From NCBI GenBank assembly GCA_030280995.1, contig JASXTE010000002.1, positions 12,104,683 to 12,168,682 on the forward strand: a DNA stretch of 64,000 nucleotides, given 5' to 3'. The stretch is from Hemileia vastatrix (Eukaryota; Basidiomycota; Pucciniomycetes; Pucciniales; Zaghouaniaceae). The stretch's first letter is position 1; each line of letters starts with the position of its first letter. This document shows, one piece after another, positions 48,115-60,134 of the stretch. Made by a program: the position numbers and the translations under genes. The notes beneath the pieces were generated by a model. That model was not told the origin of the DNA and did no database searches. It saw only the letters and a list, made by a program, of their open reading frames with translations.

Positions 48115-49560
48115 ACTATATTCAATTTAAAGGACAAAAAAAAAATTAAATATTTCATGCTTCTATTTTAAATATTTTATTAACTTTTAATTAATAAAAA
48201 TTCTATTTATTCTAATATTAGCCTTTTCTATGAGTATCACTATAAATATATAATTTTTCTCATTTCAAACTATACTCTCATATATTGATTCTTCTATAAA
48301 TATAATCATGCATTGATACATAAAAATTCACTTTAATACATAATATAGAGTCTGTGAAAAATAGTAGAACTTGATATTTAAATTCAAAAACTCTCATAGT
48401 GCATGATAGAAATCTTTAAGTTTGTGCTGTTTATTCCCAGGTGAAAAATATTGATATCTTCAATTATTGAATTTAAGAAAAATAAAGCATTCAGCTTACA
48501 TTTCTAAAGAATATTTGGTGATTTATATTAATTTTCCCATTGATATTTTGTATTCCTTTTAATTAAATGCTTTTAAGAGAAAATTTCACTGAGTAGAAGT
48601 TAATTTTTGTGGCTTGATCAAATTAATTTAAAGAATGAAAATTGACCAAAAGAATTTTTATGGATTTAATAAAAATTGTTTCATAATTATGAAATTATTG
48701 GATTTACTAAAAATCTAACATAAAATGCTTTTGAATTTGAGCACATTTTATCCTTAAAAAGACCAAAATTACTTTACTTACTGTTTTTATCATTTTCTTG
48801 CATTTTTGAATTTTATTAAAAAATATTAGACTTTACCACTTGAAGAATTTTTTTTGTTTAACATATATAATCTCATTCTTCAATTTTTATTTATTTGGAG
48901 AAATGAGAAATGAGGGTGCTTCATCATGTCCATCTTTTGAAAATAAAATCTTACTGCATTTAATTTTTATAATTTTGTGTCTTTTATTCAGAACTTTAGA
49001 ATATAATATGGGATAGGAACTATGGCTTAATTTTTTAGTTATATAATTAATTTTTATAAAAAAATGTATTGCATAAGCTTAAAATTCTGAAAAAAATTAG
49101 AATAATTCAGTTTACATGGTCTCTATAAAAAAATGAAAGATTTGTATTATGAAAAAATGTATGTTTTCTACATTAAGAAGTCATGAAATATTTTTTAAAT
49201 TTTTTCAAAAATATGTAGTATATTTCTTAGAATGATTAAAATTTATACTTAAGAAAAAAGACTTTAATTTCATGTATTTTTATTCTTAAATTTTCATTCA
49301 AAAAGATCATCTGATTAAATTTCATCAAAAAGTATTGTTTATTGAGAAGATTTCAAAAGCTTTTATATTATTACTTCCATTCAGATTTAAATAGTGTTTC
49401 ATGATTCTTTCAATAAAAAATCACCCATGTTTTGTGAATATTTCAAGCTTATTTCAGGAAGATTTCAGTCTGAGTTCAGTGTGAGTTCATTCTGAGTTCC
49501 ATCTCACTTCAAGTTGAGGACTTGCTATCAAGTCCCCCTCCCAAATATTGTGTGGTGTAT

Positions 49561-51062
49561 TAAATAAATTCAAAGTTTCCTTAGTATGTGTGGATATTAC
49601 TGCCAATATATAAAAAATTATCAAACAATTACTTTCCCACTTACCCAGTTACTTAGAAAAGAGACAGTGTTTTATTTTAATGATTCAAGGAAAAAGCTTT
49701 TGACAAATTAAAATACTGTTTAATGACTGGGCCAATCTTAGGCTTGCCTGACTTTGAGAAACCATTCATATTATATACAGATGCTAGTTTCATAGGTCCA
49801 GGTGCTACATTGCACCAAAAACAAATAATTGATAACAGAGATGTTGAAGTGGCAATCTGTTATATTTATAGATGCTTGAGAGGTGCAGAATTCAGATATG
49901 CTGGCACCTAACTTGAATGCCTAGCAGTGATTTGGGCTTTATAAAAATTAAATTTCTATCTTGATAGCTCAACTTTTGATATAGTAACTGATTGCAGTGA
50001 AATTAAAAGCCTGCTGAGCCTCAAGAGTCCAAGCAAACACATTTTCTGCTGGCAATTGGCAATTCAAGAATATAAAGTGCATATAAATATAATTCATAGA
50101 GCAGGTGAAAAACATCAGAATTCTAATGTACTATCAAGAACCTCACTGCCAAATGACAAAAAAAAACCTGCTGCTGTCCCAGATAATGAAGAAACCTATG
50201 AAATTTATGGGCTGCATTGTTTAGACCTTGAAAAAGAATTCTATGAAGAAATAAAAGCTTCTTATAAAGTTGATGAAAATTTGAATAAGTTACATATTGC
50301 TCTTCAAAGCCCAAAAGAAAGTAACAATGAGCTAATTAACTCCCTCTCACAGGATTATAAGAAGTTAGTTAAAAGTGGAAAATTTATGTTGGAAGAAGAT
50401 TTATTATACTTCAGAAAGGTGCTTTTTATAGAATAGTGATCAATCCATCATTGAAAGAATATTTTCTAAAAATATGCCATGATGACATAATTTCTGGAAA
50501 TTTTAGTCTAGAAAAAACTATCGAGAAATTTAGAACAACTGTATGGTGGTTAAACTACAAGGATGATGCAGAAAAATATGTATCTACTTGTGATTTTTTC
50601 CAAAAAGCAAATAAAAAGACAGGTAAAAGATATGGTCTTTTGAAACAGATTGAAGCGCCCAATAGACCATGGCAAACAATAAATATGAATTTTGTGACAG
50701 TTCTACCACCTGCATGACTACTAAGCTATAATTCATGTTTAGTAATAGTGGACAGATTCTCTAAGAGAAAAAAATTTATTCCCTGTCACAAGGAAATTGA
50801 TGCAAAAGGAGTTGCACTGTTGTGGTGGGAAAAAATGTTCCCTGAGTTTGGGTTAGCCAAACATATAATTTCAGACTGTGACCCTAAATTTACCTCTCAA
50901 TTCTGGAAAAGTCTGATGTCCTAAATTGTTTGCAAGCTAAAAATTTCCACAGAACATCACCCAAAAACATATAGTCTAGCAGAACACATGATAAAAACCC
51001 TTGAAGATATGCTGCATTGATACTGCACATTTGGGTTATTATATATAGGTAATGAAGGTTCC
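49561..51062 (+). pseudogene. RT-end/RNase H/integrase relic of element A
   Basis: The match to element B resumes at its RT-thumb/RNase H boundary (QYIKNYQTITFPLTQLL near 49600). It continues through RNase H (FILYTDASFIGPGATLHQ, 49750-49800; DIVTDCSEIKSLLSL) and the integrase zinc finger (CHDDIISGNF..CDFF, where the second His and the last Cys are lost). The catalytic domain follows (VIVDRFSKRKKF; ISDCDPKFTSQFW, near 50870-50905). There are several stops (49909, 50434, 50716) and a frameshift. The frame is cut at 51062 by the 5' LTR of element B. The first part of A is at 10836-13152. Confidence 0.9.
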
Positions 51063-52199
51063 TGTCAGCCAGGATATTCCAGGAGCCCAGTAAATGATAT
51101 GTTAACTTATAGGACCTGAAAGAGGACGTAATAATTGTATTTAATGTATATAAATTAATATTTTATTGCATAATAAAATTATATAAGTATCTTATTACAT
51201 ATAAGTGTTATATTAATTTTATAGTTTATATAAATTTTTATACATTTAAATTAAACATAATATATTTTATATTCTACAAATAATGGCACATTTTTATGTA
51301 TTTAATAATTATAAATTTATATTTAATTAATTAAAAACATATATTATAATTATAAGTGTAAAATTGACTTATAATATAATTAAATTAATTATTTACATTT
51401 ATATATTAAATAACATCTTTCATATAGTATTAAACAATAATTAATGGCGCTTCTTTTGACCCTTAATTGTGTCAGGAAAAAAAATTAATTAATTTATACT
51501 AAATTGAAATTAATTACATATTTTGTTGCGTCAAAATATTTTTTGTTTCACTTAAAAATCCTTAAATCAGACTGTACCATCTGTTTTGAATTATCTTTCT
51601 CATAGTTCCTATGTCCCAGGCTTGTTTAGTTATTCACTATTTTTACTTACTGATTTGGGAATTAATTGTGGGAAAATTTGATTCTTAATTGAGGTTTTTA
51701 ATTATTTGTTTCATATTTTTCTCTACATTGTTATGTTTCACTTATTCTTTTATATTCTTGTTTCATCCTATTATAATTCTTGTATTTACAAATATAGTGT
51801 CGCTTCAGAGGACCCATTACCTATAAAAGGGCCTTGGATAATCCCCTGTAGCCTCATCACTTACTATACACTCCACACTTGAACATATTTTATTATAACC
51901 GGTTTATTATTATTTTTATTAGTATTACAATTCTAATTTAAATTTTATATAACTAATTAAAGGTTGCATTAGGTCTGATAGTAATTACAGTGCTTGCCGC
52001 GCAGAACCCTTACCTGAAATAATATTATTATTAAATAAAACCTCATTTTGTGTCATCTCTCAACTAAATCGTTGTTGCCTCACTTTAAATAAATTATTTC
52101 TTTATTACTTTTATTTTTTACATACCTTTAGTGCCTATTCCCCCTTCCTCTTCTTTTCTGTCTCCCTTTTCTTCCCCTCTTCTAGACAACCGGCCGACA
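51063..52199 (+). repeat. 5' LTR of chromovirus B
   Basis: It starts TGTCAGCC and ends GGCCGACA, an 8-bp terminal inverted repeat with one mismatch. A TATA box (TATAAAA 51822-51828) precedes the likely RNA start. The last about 67 bp (52133-52199) have no counterpart in the truncated 3' LTR, so the end is set by the inverted repeat and the primer-site block that follows. Confidence 0.88.
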
Positions 52200-52877
52200 A
52201 CTGGGGACCTTTCCTAAACGATGACAACAATTGAGCCTGGCAACAAACAACAAACGCACGGACCACCTAGCAAAAAAGAAACTTTTTCCGGGACCGTGTT
52301 TCTAACTTGGGTTTGATATATTAGGTTTATATTATTTTAATTCATATATTATTTTGAAGTGATTTTTCGATCACTATAGTAAGTTCACCTTTGCACCTCT
52401 CACTCATATTACTATATTTTTACTGAGAAAACAGTGATTGTGGCTTAATTTCTGATTCACTGAGTGTAAGTGTTCATTTATTATATTTTTTTTTTACCTA
52501 GTTGACTATTATAGAGTGTTTAATTCATCTTAGTCCTAGAAGAAATTAACATTATTATTAATAAAATTTGAATTATTAAATTAATTTTTATTATTATTAA
52601 TTTTTGTTCATTTTGGTTGACTTAAATAGTACTTTGTACTTAGTCCCATATATTGCCATATTTAATTTTGGTAATTTAATTGGTTGAATTAACTTAATTG
52701 TTTATTCCCAATTTAACTTTGCAATCCATTTTCTAAATTAATTTTTTATAAATATTACTTTATATTAAAAAATTTTTTATATAATTTAATTAATAAAAAA
52801 AATTTTTTTTATTTGAAGCAATTATTAACTGAATTTTATTAATTTTTTTTAAGAAGTTAATTAATCTTCCAACTATT
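52200..52877 (+). other. primer-binding region and leader of element B
   Basis: ACTGGGGACCTTTCCT directly follows the LTR and matches the same position in element A. I could not identify the primer tRNA. The rest is a 660-bp untranslated leader. Confidence 0.6.
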
Positions 52878-53559
52878 ATGTCCAACAATTTGGCTGAGAA
52901 AATGGATAACATGCAAGTGGATGAAATTGAAATCGATTATGATGCTGATACTGTGAGTTCTTCTTAAGTTGAACATAAAAAATCTTATGCTAACAAGAAA
53001 AATTCACATAATTCAGGATGTGGAAATGACAGGAAATGTAAACAAATCAAACCCCCTTCCCCCAGCACAACAGAAGGAAGTAAAGCCTCTAGTACCTCAA
53101 GAAGGTCTTCCAAAAGGATTCAAAATAAAAAAGCTTCCTCTGCCCCAACAAATCAGCAATCTGTCCAGTCATATCAAAGAACTGAGGATAGAAAACATGG
53201 AATACAAGGCAAAAGTAGACACCTTGTGGGATCAAGTTCAGGAACTCAGAGACCAAAATCAGGCCCAGGCCCCTCCTCAGTTGCCTCCCAATCAGCCTCA
53301 GTTTCAGGCTCAACCTTCACAGCCCCCCAGCTCCTTCACACAAAATCAAAGTACTATGGAAGTAGAGCAATGGAAATGGGATTATCTAATCAGTCACTAC
53401 CAGAAGAATGTGCAACATCCTCCTCATCATCAGCCTGGCCCATTTAGAACACCCAATTTTCATCAACCTCCTCATCCTTATCAACCAAGCAGGAGAAAAA
53501 AGGCCCAAGAACAATCCCAAACTCAGTCTCAGGGGAAGTTTGCTCCTCTGCCATGGTAA
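52878..53559 (+). CDS. upstream Gag-region ORF1 of element B, with intron
   Basis: ATG at 52878 (MSNNLAEKMDNMQVDEIEID) leads into a 64-bp intron (52953-53016; GTGAGT, GCTAAC branch-like site, TTCAG). Splicing keeps the frame and gives about 205 residues. Unspliced RNA stops at 52962. The product has a helical coiled-coil-like segment (ISNLSSHIKELRIENMEYKA), then a Gln/Pro-rich region and a Pro/His-rich tail ending in APLPW. The stop overlaps the next ATG (ATGGTAA). Element A has a decayed equivalent. The ORF lies upstream of the capsid region, and its role is not known to me; an RNA-binding or assembly function would be guesswork. Confidence 0.65.
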
Positions 53560-55937
53560 GTAATTTGGTTTATAGTCACTTGGGTATGTTTTCTAATAAA
53601 ACTTCTTCTGCAGGTAATATTATTGGACATGGTGAAAGAACAGTTAAACCTGTTAAAAGACATCTTCCTGTAACTAGTAGCCCTATTGATGTAATTAGCA
53701 AATTGTCATTTGATGAACCTTTACATTTAACTTCTACTTCTTTAATTAATCCTTCTCTTGCAATTAAGAATGATTCTGTTCCCCCTGAATTCTATACCTT
53801 AATTGAGAAAACTTCTGAGGAAATATTGAAAGATACCCTTGATTTTAATGTTGTGAAAGACAAACATTTGAGAGATGTGTTAATCCATGAAAATGATAGA
53901 TTAAATAATTTGCACTTGCAATGTAAAGTCAGTTCTTCTGTACAGGATACAGCTTAATTTAAAATCAAAGAAACCTTGAATATTGTTCTTAGTCAACAAA
54001 AACAAATAAGAAGTGACCATAGAGCTATCTCAGATAGAAATATCAGTCTACATAAGACCTTGAGTGAATTGAAACCCCTTATTGAGGAAAATTATTCATT
54101 CAAGAATGAAATAAAATCTCTGCAAAATGAGTTTAAGAATTTAAAAAATAATTTCCATGCACTAAGTACCAAACACTCAGTTTCTGAGGACAGAAATGTT
54201 CTATCTCTTGCAAAAGTAAATGACCAGATGTCTGAAATTCCAAGGATAAGAAACTATGTGTCTGACCTGCAGGAAAAATTCTCAACCTTAACCATCAATA
54301 ATGGAATGAATGAGAATGCTGTCAATAAGCTGCATAAAAATAAAGGAAAAGAACCTGAACAAAGTTCCTCCTTTCTTCCTCATATTTCAACCATTAAACA
54401 AACTGACAATTAGTCTGTAAAATCTTTTGCTACTAGCAAAAAATCTTGTGATGGTCATGCACCAGCTGTTTCTGTAAATAATGAAATTTCTGAACACCTG
54501 GCTAAATTTCAGGAATTATTAATGATGAATAATTCAAACCAAAAAGTGGACCATCCCAGTAGTCAGAAAAATTGGCCTAAGTTAGACCAATATCCTACCT
54601 TTGATGGTGATTCTTCCTCTGATTGGCAACAATTTATCCAAAGAATTGATAATTTAAAGAGATCTTATAAACTACCTGATGAGGAAATTGTTTCTAAGCT
54701 AATTTCTTTATTTTCCAATGTAGCCTTGATGTGGTATGAATCTGTTCTTTTAGATAACAATCATTATACATGGAATGATTGGAAATCCTTGATTGAGAAT
54801 CAGTTTGGTGGTTCAAAATTCAGGTTAGCTCAGCAAAGACTGTATGAGAATACTAGATATGTATCCTCCTCTGTTGAAAAGCCCATTGTTTTTCTTATGA
54901 AAGTGACGAAAATCCTAAGAGCAATTGATCCAAAGATGGATTATGATATTTGGAGAGATAAAATGTTGTATAAATTACCAAATTTTCTTAGAGATTTGAT
55001 TGTGGCTAGAACTGAGCATGTAAGGGAAAATTCTTCTTTCATTAATATCTGTAATGAGGTACTACTCAACCATAGATATGAACCAAAGAATTACCTTGGT
55101 AAATCTTATAATGATCAGAATAAACCTTCTACAAAGCTCCCAGAAAAATCTGGTAAACCCTCTTCCCCAGTTGCACCTAAAAAAACTTGTTATAAATGTA
55201 ACAAACCGTGGCAGAAGGGTCATGTTTGTGACAAGAAAATTCATCTTGTTGAACAAAATGAAGACACTGATGAAGTTGAACTTGATGTCAATAATTCTTC
55301 TAGTGACTGTGAAAGTAATATCTCCTATGACAATGAATCTGTTAAAGATGTTTTAATGTTGGAACAGGATGTCCATTATTTAAATAATATATCTGAAAAA
55401 TGTGTATTGGATTTATCTTCAGTAGAAAATTCTGAGATAATTAAAGATATTACTAACAATTTTATACCTATATCCCCTTTGAAGGCACCTGTTATCATTA
55501 ATGGTAAAAATGTTGATGTAGTTCTTGATTCTGGTGCTGCAGGAAGTGTAGTGTCTGAAAAAGCTTTAGCTTCAGTGGATAAGGAATATTTGAGTAAATT
55601 ATTACATTTAACTTCTGAAAAATGGAGAGGGTATGGTTCTACTTTAATTCCTATTGGCAAATACAAAACCTCTGTATTCTTCAAATATAATGGTGGTTTT
55701 GTCAGAGCTATTTGTGAATTTGTTGTCATGAAAAATGATAATTTAAGCAATTGGTTTATTATGAGAAATGATATTTTAACCATGTTTGGTGTGAAATTGG
55801 ACCCAGCAAATAATTGCTTTACCTTAAGAATGAATGGCAAAAGGAAATTCAAAATTTCCTCTTCTAGAAAACCTTCTGGGCATCTGTTGAAGTCTTGTAA
55901 CTCACTAATCCAGTGTAAAAGCAGAACAACAACTTAA
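53553..55937 (+). pseudogene. Gag capsid, zinc knuckle and protease of element B
   Basis: One frame runs from ATG 53553 to 55937, interrupted by TAA at 53954 and TAG at 54411. The first part (to about 54480) is Lys/Glu/Asn-rich and coiled-coil-like. Gag proper begins near 54560 (FDGDSSSDWQQFIQRIDNLK; NVALMWYESVL; KMDYDIW). A zinc knuckle of the type CYKCNKPWQKGHVC is at about 55189-55230. The aspartic protease active site is VVLDSGAAGSVV at about 55515-55550. The final TAA (55935) lies between protease and RT and could be a single base change from CAA, so that Gag and Pol were once one frame. Confidence 0.88.
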
Positions 55938-58900
55938 ATGGATGATTTATTAAATGAAATAAATACTGCTTCTTTTGGTGATCAGTTAACTAGTGACCAA
56001 AAGGATTCTATTATTGCTTCTATTACCTCTTTCCCTATGGCTTTTGCTCATGGTTCTCATGTCTTGGGAATTGTTCAGGAAGAGATGAAAATTACCTTAT
56101 CCTGTAACTTAAGTGATATTCCTCCTAGTCTTAAGAAAAAACCATATCCTGCTTCTCCAACAAAAAGAAAGGATATTGAAGATAATATTGCAACATTATT
56201 AAAAATGAATATCATTGAGAAAGTGGATGTCACCCCCAAATATTGTGTCATCTCCCCAGTCTTAATTTCTTATGAAAAAGATAAGGCTAGATTATGTGGA
56301 GATTACAGAGCTTTAAACACTTATACTGTTGATGATATTTATCCTTTACCCAGAATTAATTCAATACATGCTACCTTGCAAGGTGCAAAATTTATTAGTT
56401 TTCTGGATGGTAATAAAGGTTATCATCAAGTTCCAGTTGAGAAAAATTCTCAAAACTTTTTGCTTATTGCTACTCATATGGGAATATATAAGTATGTTAG
56501 GATGCCATTTGGCCCTAAAAATGCTCCTTCAGTTTTCCAAAAAGTCATGGATAACACTTTCCATCAAGAAATAATTGAAGGATGGATCATGGTTTATATT
56601 GATGACATCATTGTTTTTTTAAAACTTTTGATGAACATATGATTCACTTGAATAGAGTTTTCCAAAAAATGGATGAAATCAATATGACCTTATCCTTAAA
56701 AAAGTGTAAATTTGGTTTTCAATCTTTGAAAGTCCTTGGCCATGTTGTGTCAGGCTTACAAATTTGTGTAGACCAAAACAAATTTGCTGCCATTCAAAAT
56801 GTGAAAGCACCAACTTCTGTAAGAGAAATCCAAAGTTTTTTGGGTATGTGTGGCTATTATAGACAATATATTAAAAATTATCAGGTCATAGCCTTGCCTC
56901 TTACAAAACTGACCAGAAAAGATGTTGCCTTTCTCTGGAATAATGACTGTCAAAAAGCTTTTGATACATTAAAAAGTTGCTTAATGACAGCCCCTATATT
57001 GGCTCTTCCAGATTTTAACAAGCCATTTTTCCTGTATACAGATGCTAGCTTTATTGGTCTGGGTGCTGCCCTTCACCAGAAACAAATTATTAATGATAAA
57101 TCCTCAGAGGTTGTAATTTGTTATATTTCAAGAACCTTGAGAAATAGTGAATTGAAATATGGTGCCACTCAATTAGAGTGCTTATCAGTTGTTTGGGCTT
57201 TTGAGAAGCTTCATTATTATCTAGATGACCAAAAATTTGAATTGGTAACTGACTGTAGTGCTGTGAAGTCCCTCTTAAACCTGAAGACACCTAACAGACA
57301 TATGTTCAGGTGGCAACTTTCTGTTCAAGAATACAGAGGAGGGATGACAATTATCCATAGGGCTGGAAATGTTCACTCCAATGTTGATATGCTCTCCAGA
57401 TTGCCTCTGCCAAATAATGACTCAAATCCTGCTTATGTACCTGAAGATGATACTGTTCATATCCATGGTATATTTGTAGTGGATATGGAAGAAGAGTTAT
57501 TGCAATTAATACTGGATTCATATGAGAAGGATTCTGATTTAAATAAATTGGTTACTATCTTAAATGATCCTAAGAATGCTTCAATTCAAGCATTAATAAA
57601 AACTCTTCCTGCAAAGTATCAAAATGCTTTGAGTAAAGGAAAGTTTTCTATTGAAGATGGTTATATATATTATAGAAGAAAGCTTACTAATGTAATTGTA
57701 ATTCCTCTTTCTATGAAAGAAACTATCCTTAAACTTTGTCATGATGACAAATTAGCTGGTCATTTTGATCTTGAAAAAACATTGATTAGAATCAAAAACA
57801 CTGCATGGTGGGCTAATATGTCTGAAGACACAAAATTATATGTTGAATCTTGTGATTCCTGCCAAAAATCTAAAAGGTTGACAGGTAAGAGAGCAGGGTT
57901 ATTACAACATATTGAAGCACCTAATTCTCCCTGGCAAATCATTAATATGGATTTTGTCACTGGTCTTCCTGTTGCAGGTAAAGACAGCTTTAACTCTTGT
58001 TGGGTAATAGTAGATAGATTCACAAAAATGTGCAAATTTATTCCAACCCACAAAGATGTATCCACCAAAGAATTAGCTTTCTTATGGTGATCTTACATGT
58101 TTAATATTATTGGTTTTCCAAAAGCCATTATCTCTGATAGGGATCCTAAATTTACTTCTGAGTTTTGGACCTCTTTGATGGATATTTGTGGCTGTGAGTT
58201 AAAATTGTCTACAGCTCACCATCCTCAGACTGATGGTCTAGCTGAGAGAATGATTAAAACTCTGGTAGATATTATTAGAAGGTATTGTGCCTTTGGTTTA
58301 GAATATAAAGACAATGACAGATTTACTCATGATTGGGTCACTCTATTGCCTGGTCTTGAATTTGCATATAATATCACTGTTCATTCTGTCACTGAGAAAA
58401 AGCCTTTTGAGCTTTGGTTAGGTTATGTCCCACATACTCTTGCTCAGATTCTCAATAGCAAATTACCTAAGTTGGAACTACACCCTGGTGTAAAATCTTT
58501 CATGCAAATGCAACAGCTATGCAGAAAACATGCTCAGAGCTGTATTGATTATGCATTTGAATATGAAAAGAAAAGATGGGATAAATCCCATAAAGAATAC
58601 ACATTTAACAAGGGTGATGAAGTTTTGATCTCTACTGTCCATTTCAATTTACAAGGTACCCACAAATTAAAAGATCCTTTTGTAGGACCATTTGTTGTTA
58701 AAAGAATGGTTGGTGATAATGCAGTAAAAGTTGTATTGTATTCTCCATATGATAGGAAACATCCTGTTTTTCCCATTTCCTTGCTTAAGTCTTATACTTC
58801 CAACAGTGACTTATTTCCCAAAAGAAGGGGAAGACCTAAGAAAAACCCTCAGGAAGTCACAGAAACAGCAGAAATTGATAAAATTCTCAATGATAGAATT

Positions 58901-59035
58901 ATCACTTCTGAAAGAGGTACTGAATATTTATTGAGATATAAGAACAAATCATCTGAACATGATGCATGGATACCTGGCAAGGAGAATTCAAATCTTCCTA
59001 CTTTGTTGAAAAAGTACAAAAAGAAAAAATCTTAG
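55938..59035 (+). pseudogene. RT, RNase H, integrase and chromodomain of element B
   Basis: RT shows RLCGDYRALNTYTVDDIYPL (from about 56289), FISFLDGNKGYHQVPV, MPFGPKNAPSVFQKVMD and the catalytic YIDDIIVF (about 56596). A one-base loss near 56620 shifts the frame. RNase H has LYTDASFIGLGAALHQ (57034) and VTDCSAVKSLL. The integrase has an HHCC zinc finger (CHDDKLAGH..CDSCQKS) and catalytic segments [23 protein letters not shown] and ERMIKTL. The C-terminus ([28 protein letters not shown]) is a chromodomain, which in chromoviruses targets integration to marked chromatin. TGA at 58088-58090 replaces the TGG present in element C. The frame ends at 59035. Confidence 0.93.
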
Positions 59036-59052
59036 CATTTTTTTATTGTTTT

Positions 59053-59067
59053 TTTAGAGTGAGGGAG
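59053..59067 (+). other. polypurine tract of element B
   Basis: TTTAGAGTGAGGGAG directly precedes the LTR start TGCCAGCC. Element C has the equivalent GGGGTGAGGGAG before its TGTCAGCC. It primes plus-strand DNA synthesis in the family. Confidence 0.8.
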
Positions 59068-60134
59068 TGCCAGCCAGGCTATTCCAGGAGCCCAGTAAAT
59101 GATATGTTAACTTATAGGACCTGAGAGAGGGCGTAAGAATTGTATTTAATGTATATAAATTAATATTTTATTGCATAATAAAATTATATAAGTATCTTAT
59201 TACATATAAGTGTTATATTAATTTTATTGTTTATATAAATTTTTATACATTTAAATTAAACATAATATATTTTATATTCTACAAATAATGGCACATTTTT
59301 ATGTATTTAATAATTATAAATTTATATTTAATTAATTAAAAACATATATTATAATTATAAGTGTAAAATTGACTTATAATATAATTAAATTAATTATTAA
59401 CATTTATATATTAAATAACATCTTTCATATAGTATTAAACAATAATTAATGGCGCTTCTTTTGACCCTTAATTGTGTCAGGAAAAAAAATTAATTAATTT
59501 ATACTAAATTGAAATTAATTACATATTTTGTTGCGTCAAAATATTTTTTGTTTCACTTAAAAATCCTTAAATCAGACTGTACCATCTGTTTTGAATTATC
59601 TTTCTCATAGTTCCTATGTCCCAGGCTTGTTTAGTTATTCACTATTTTTACTTACTGATTTGGGAATTAATTGTGGGAAAATTTGATTCTTAATTGAGGT
59701 TTTTAATTATTTGTTTCATATTTTTCTCTACATTGTTATGTTTCACTTATTCTTTTATATTCTTGTTTCATCCTATTATAATTCTTGTATTTACAAATAT
59801 AGTGTCGCTTCAGAGGACCCATTGCCTATAAAAGGGCCTTGGATAATCCCCTGTAGCCTCATCACTTACTATACACTCCACACTTGAACATATTTTATTA
59901 TAACCGGTTTATTATTATTTTTATTAGTATTACAATTCTAATTTAAATTTTATATAACTAATTAGAGGTTGAATTAGGTCTGATAGTAATTTTAGTGCTT
60001 GCCGCGCAGAACCCTTACTTGAAATAATATTATTATTAAATAAAACCTCATTTTGTGTCATCTCTCAACTAAATTGTCGTTGCCTCACGTTAAATAAATC
60101 ATTTCTTTATTACTTTTATTTTTTACATACCTTT
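59068..60134 (+). repeat. 3' LTR of chromovirus B, truncated by element C
   Basis: About 98% identical to 51063-52132 by eye. TATA box at 59827-59833. The match stops at ACCTTT (60129-60134), where the LTR of element C begins, so about 67 bp of this LTR should lie on the far side of C, beyond the window. Confidence 0.92.

Larger units (their letters stand above)
17555..49557 (+). mobile_element. right copy of the CACTA-like element, interrupted
   Basis: The left end at 17555 (AACCATGCAATATGGAGGG, then GACTTGCTAGCAAGTC) and the right end at 49557 (GACTTGCTATCAAGTC..GTGTGGTG) are inverted repeats of each other. Excluding the inner 27-kb insertion (20742-48114 plus one ACT), the element is about 4.6 kb. 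It is gene-free: 17600-20741 and 48118-49500 contain no plausible coding region. The terminal motif TTGCTAGCAAG is itself a short palindrome. The 3-bp flanks do not match (ACT on the left, TAT on the right), so the ends may come from different insertions or have mutated. Confidence 0.6.
51063..60134 (+). mobile_element. chromovirus B (Ty3/Gypsy), near full length
   Basis: Order: 5' LTR, primer site, two small upstream Gag-region ORFs, Gag/protease ORF, RT/RNase H/integrase/chromodomain, polypurine tract, 3' LTR. The LTR copies differ at only about 17 positions over 1067 bp by eye, so insertion was recent on the scale of the neighbouring relics. The coding region has stops at 53954, 54411, 55935 and 58088 and a one-base deletion near 56620, so this copy is not autonomous. 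It lies in the integrase of element A, and its 3' LTR is truncated at 60134 by element C. The rest of the LTR and the target duplication lie outside the window. Confidence 0.93.

Noticed and set aside
53553..58090. Alternative genetic code or programmed readthrough in element B
   Set aside because: All three stop codons occur, at positions not shared with element C, and there is also a one-base deletion; decay is simpler.
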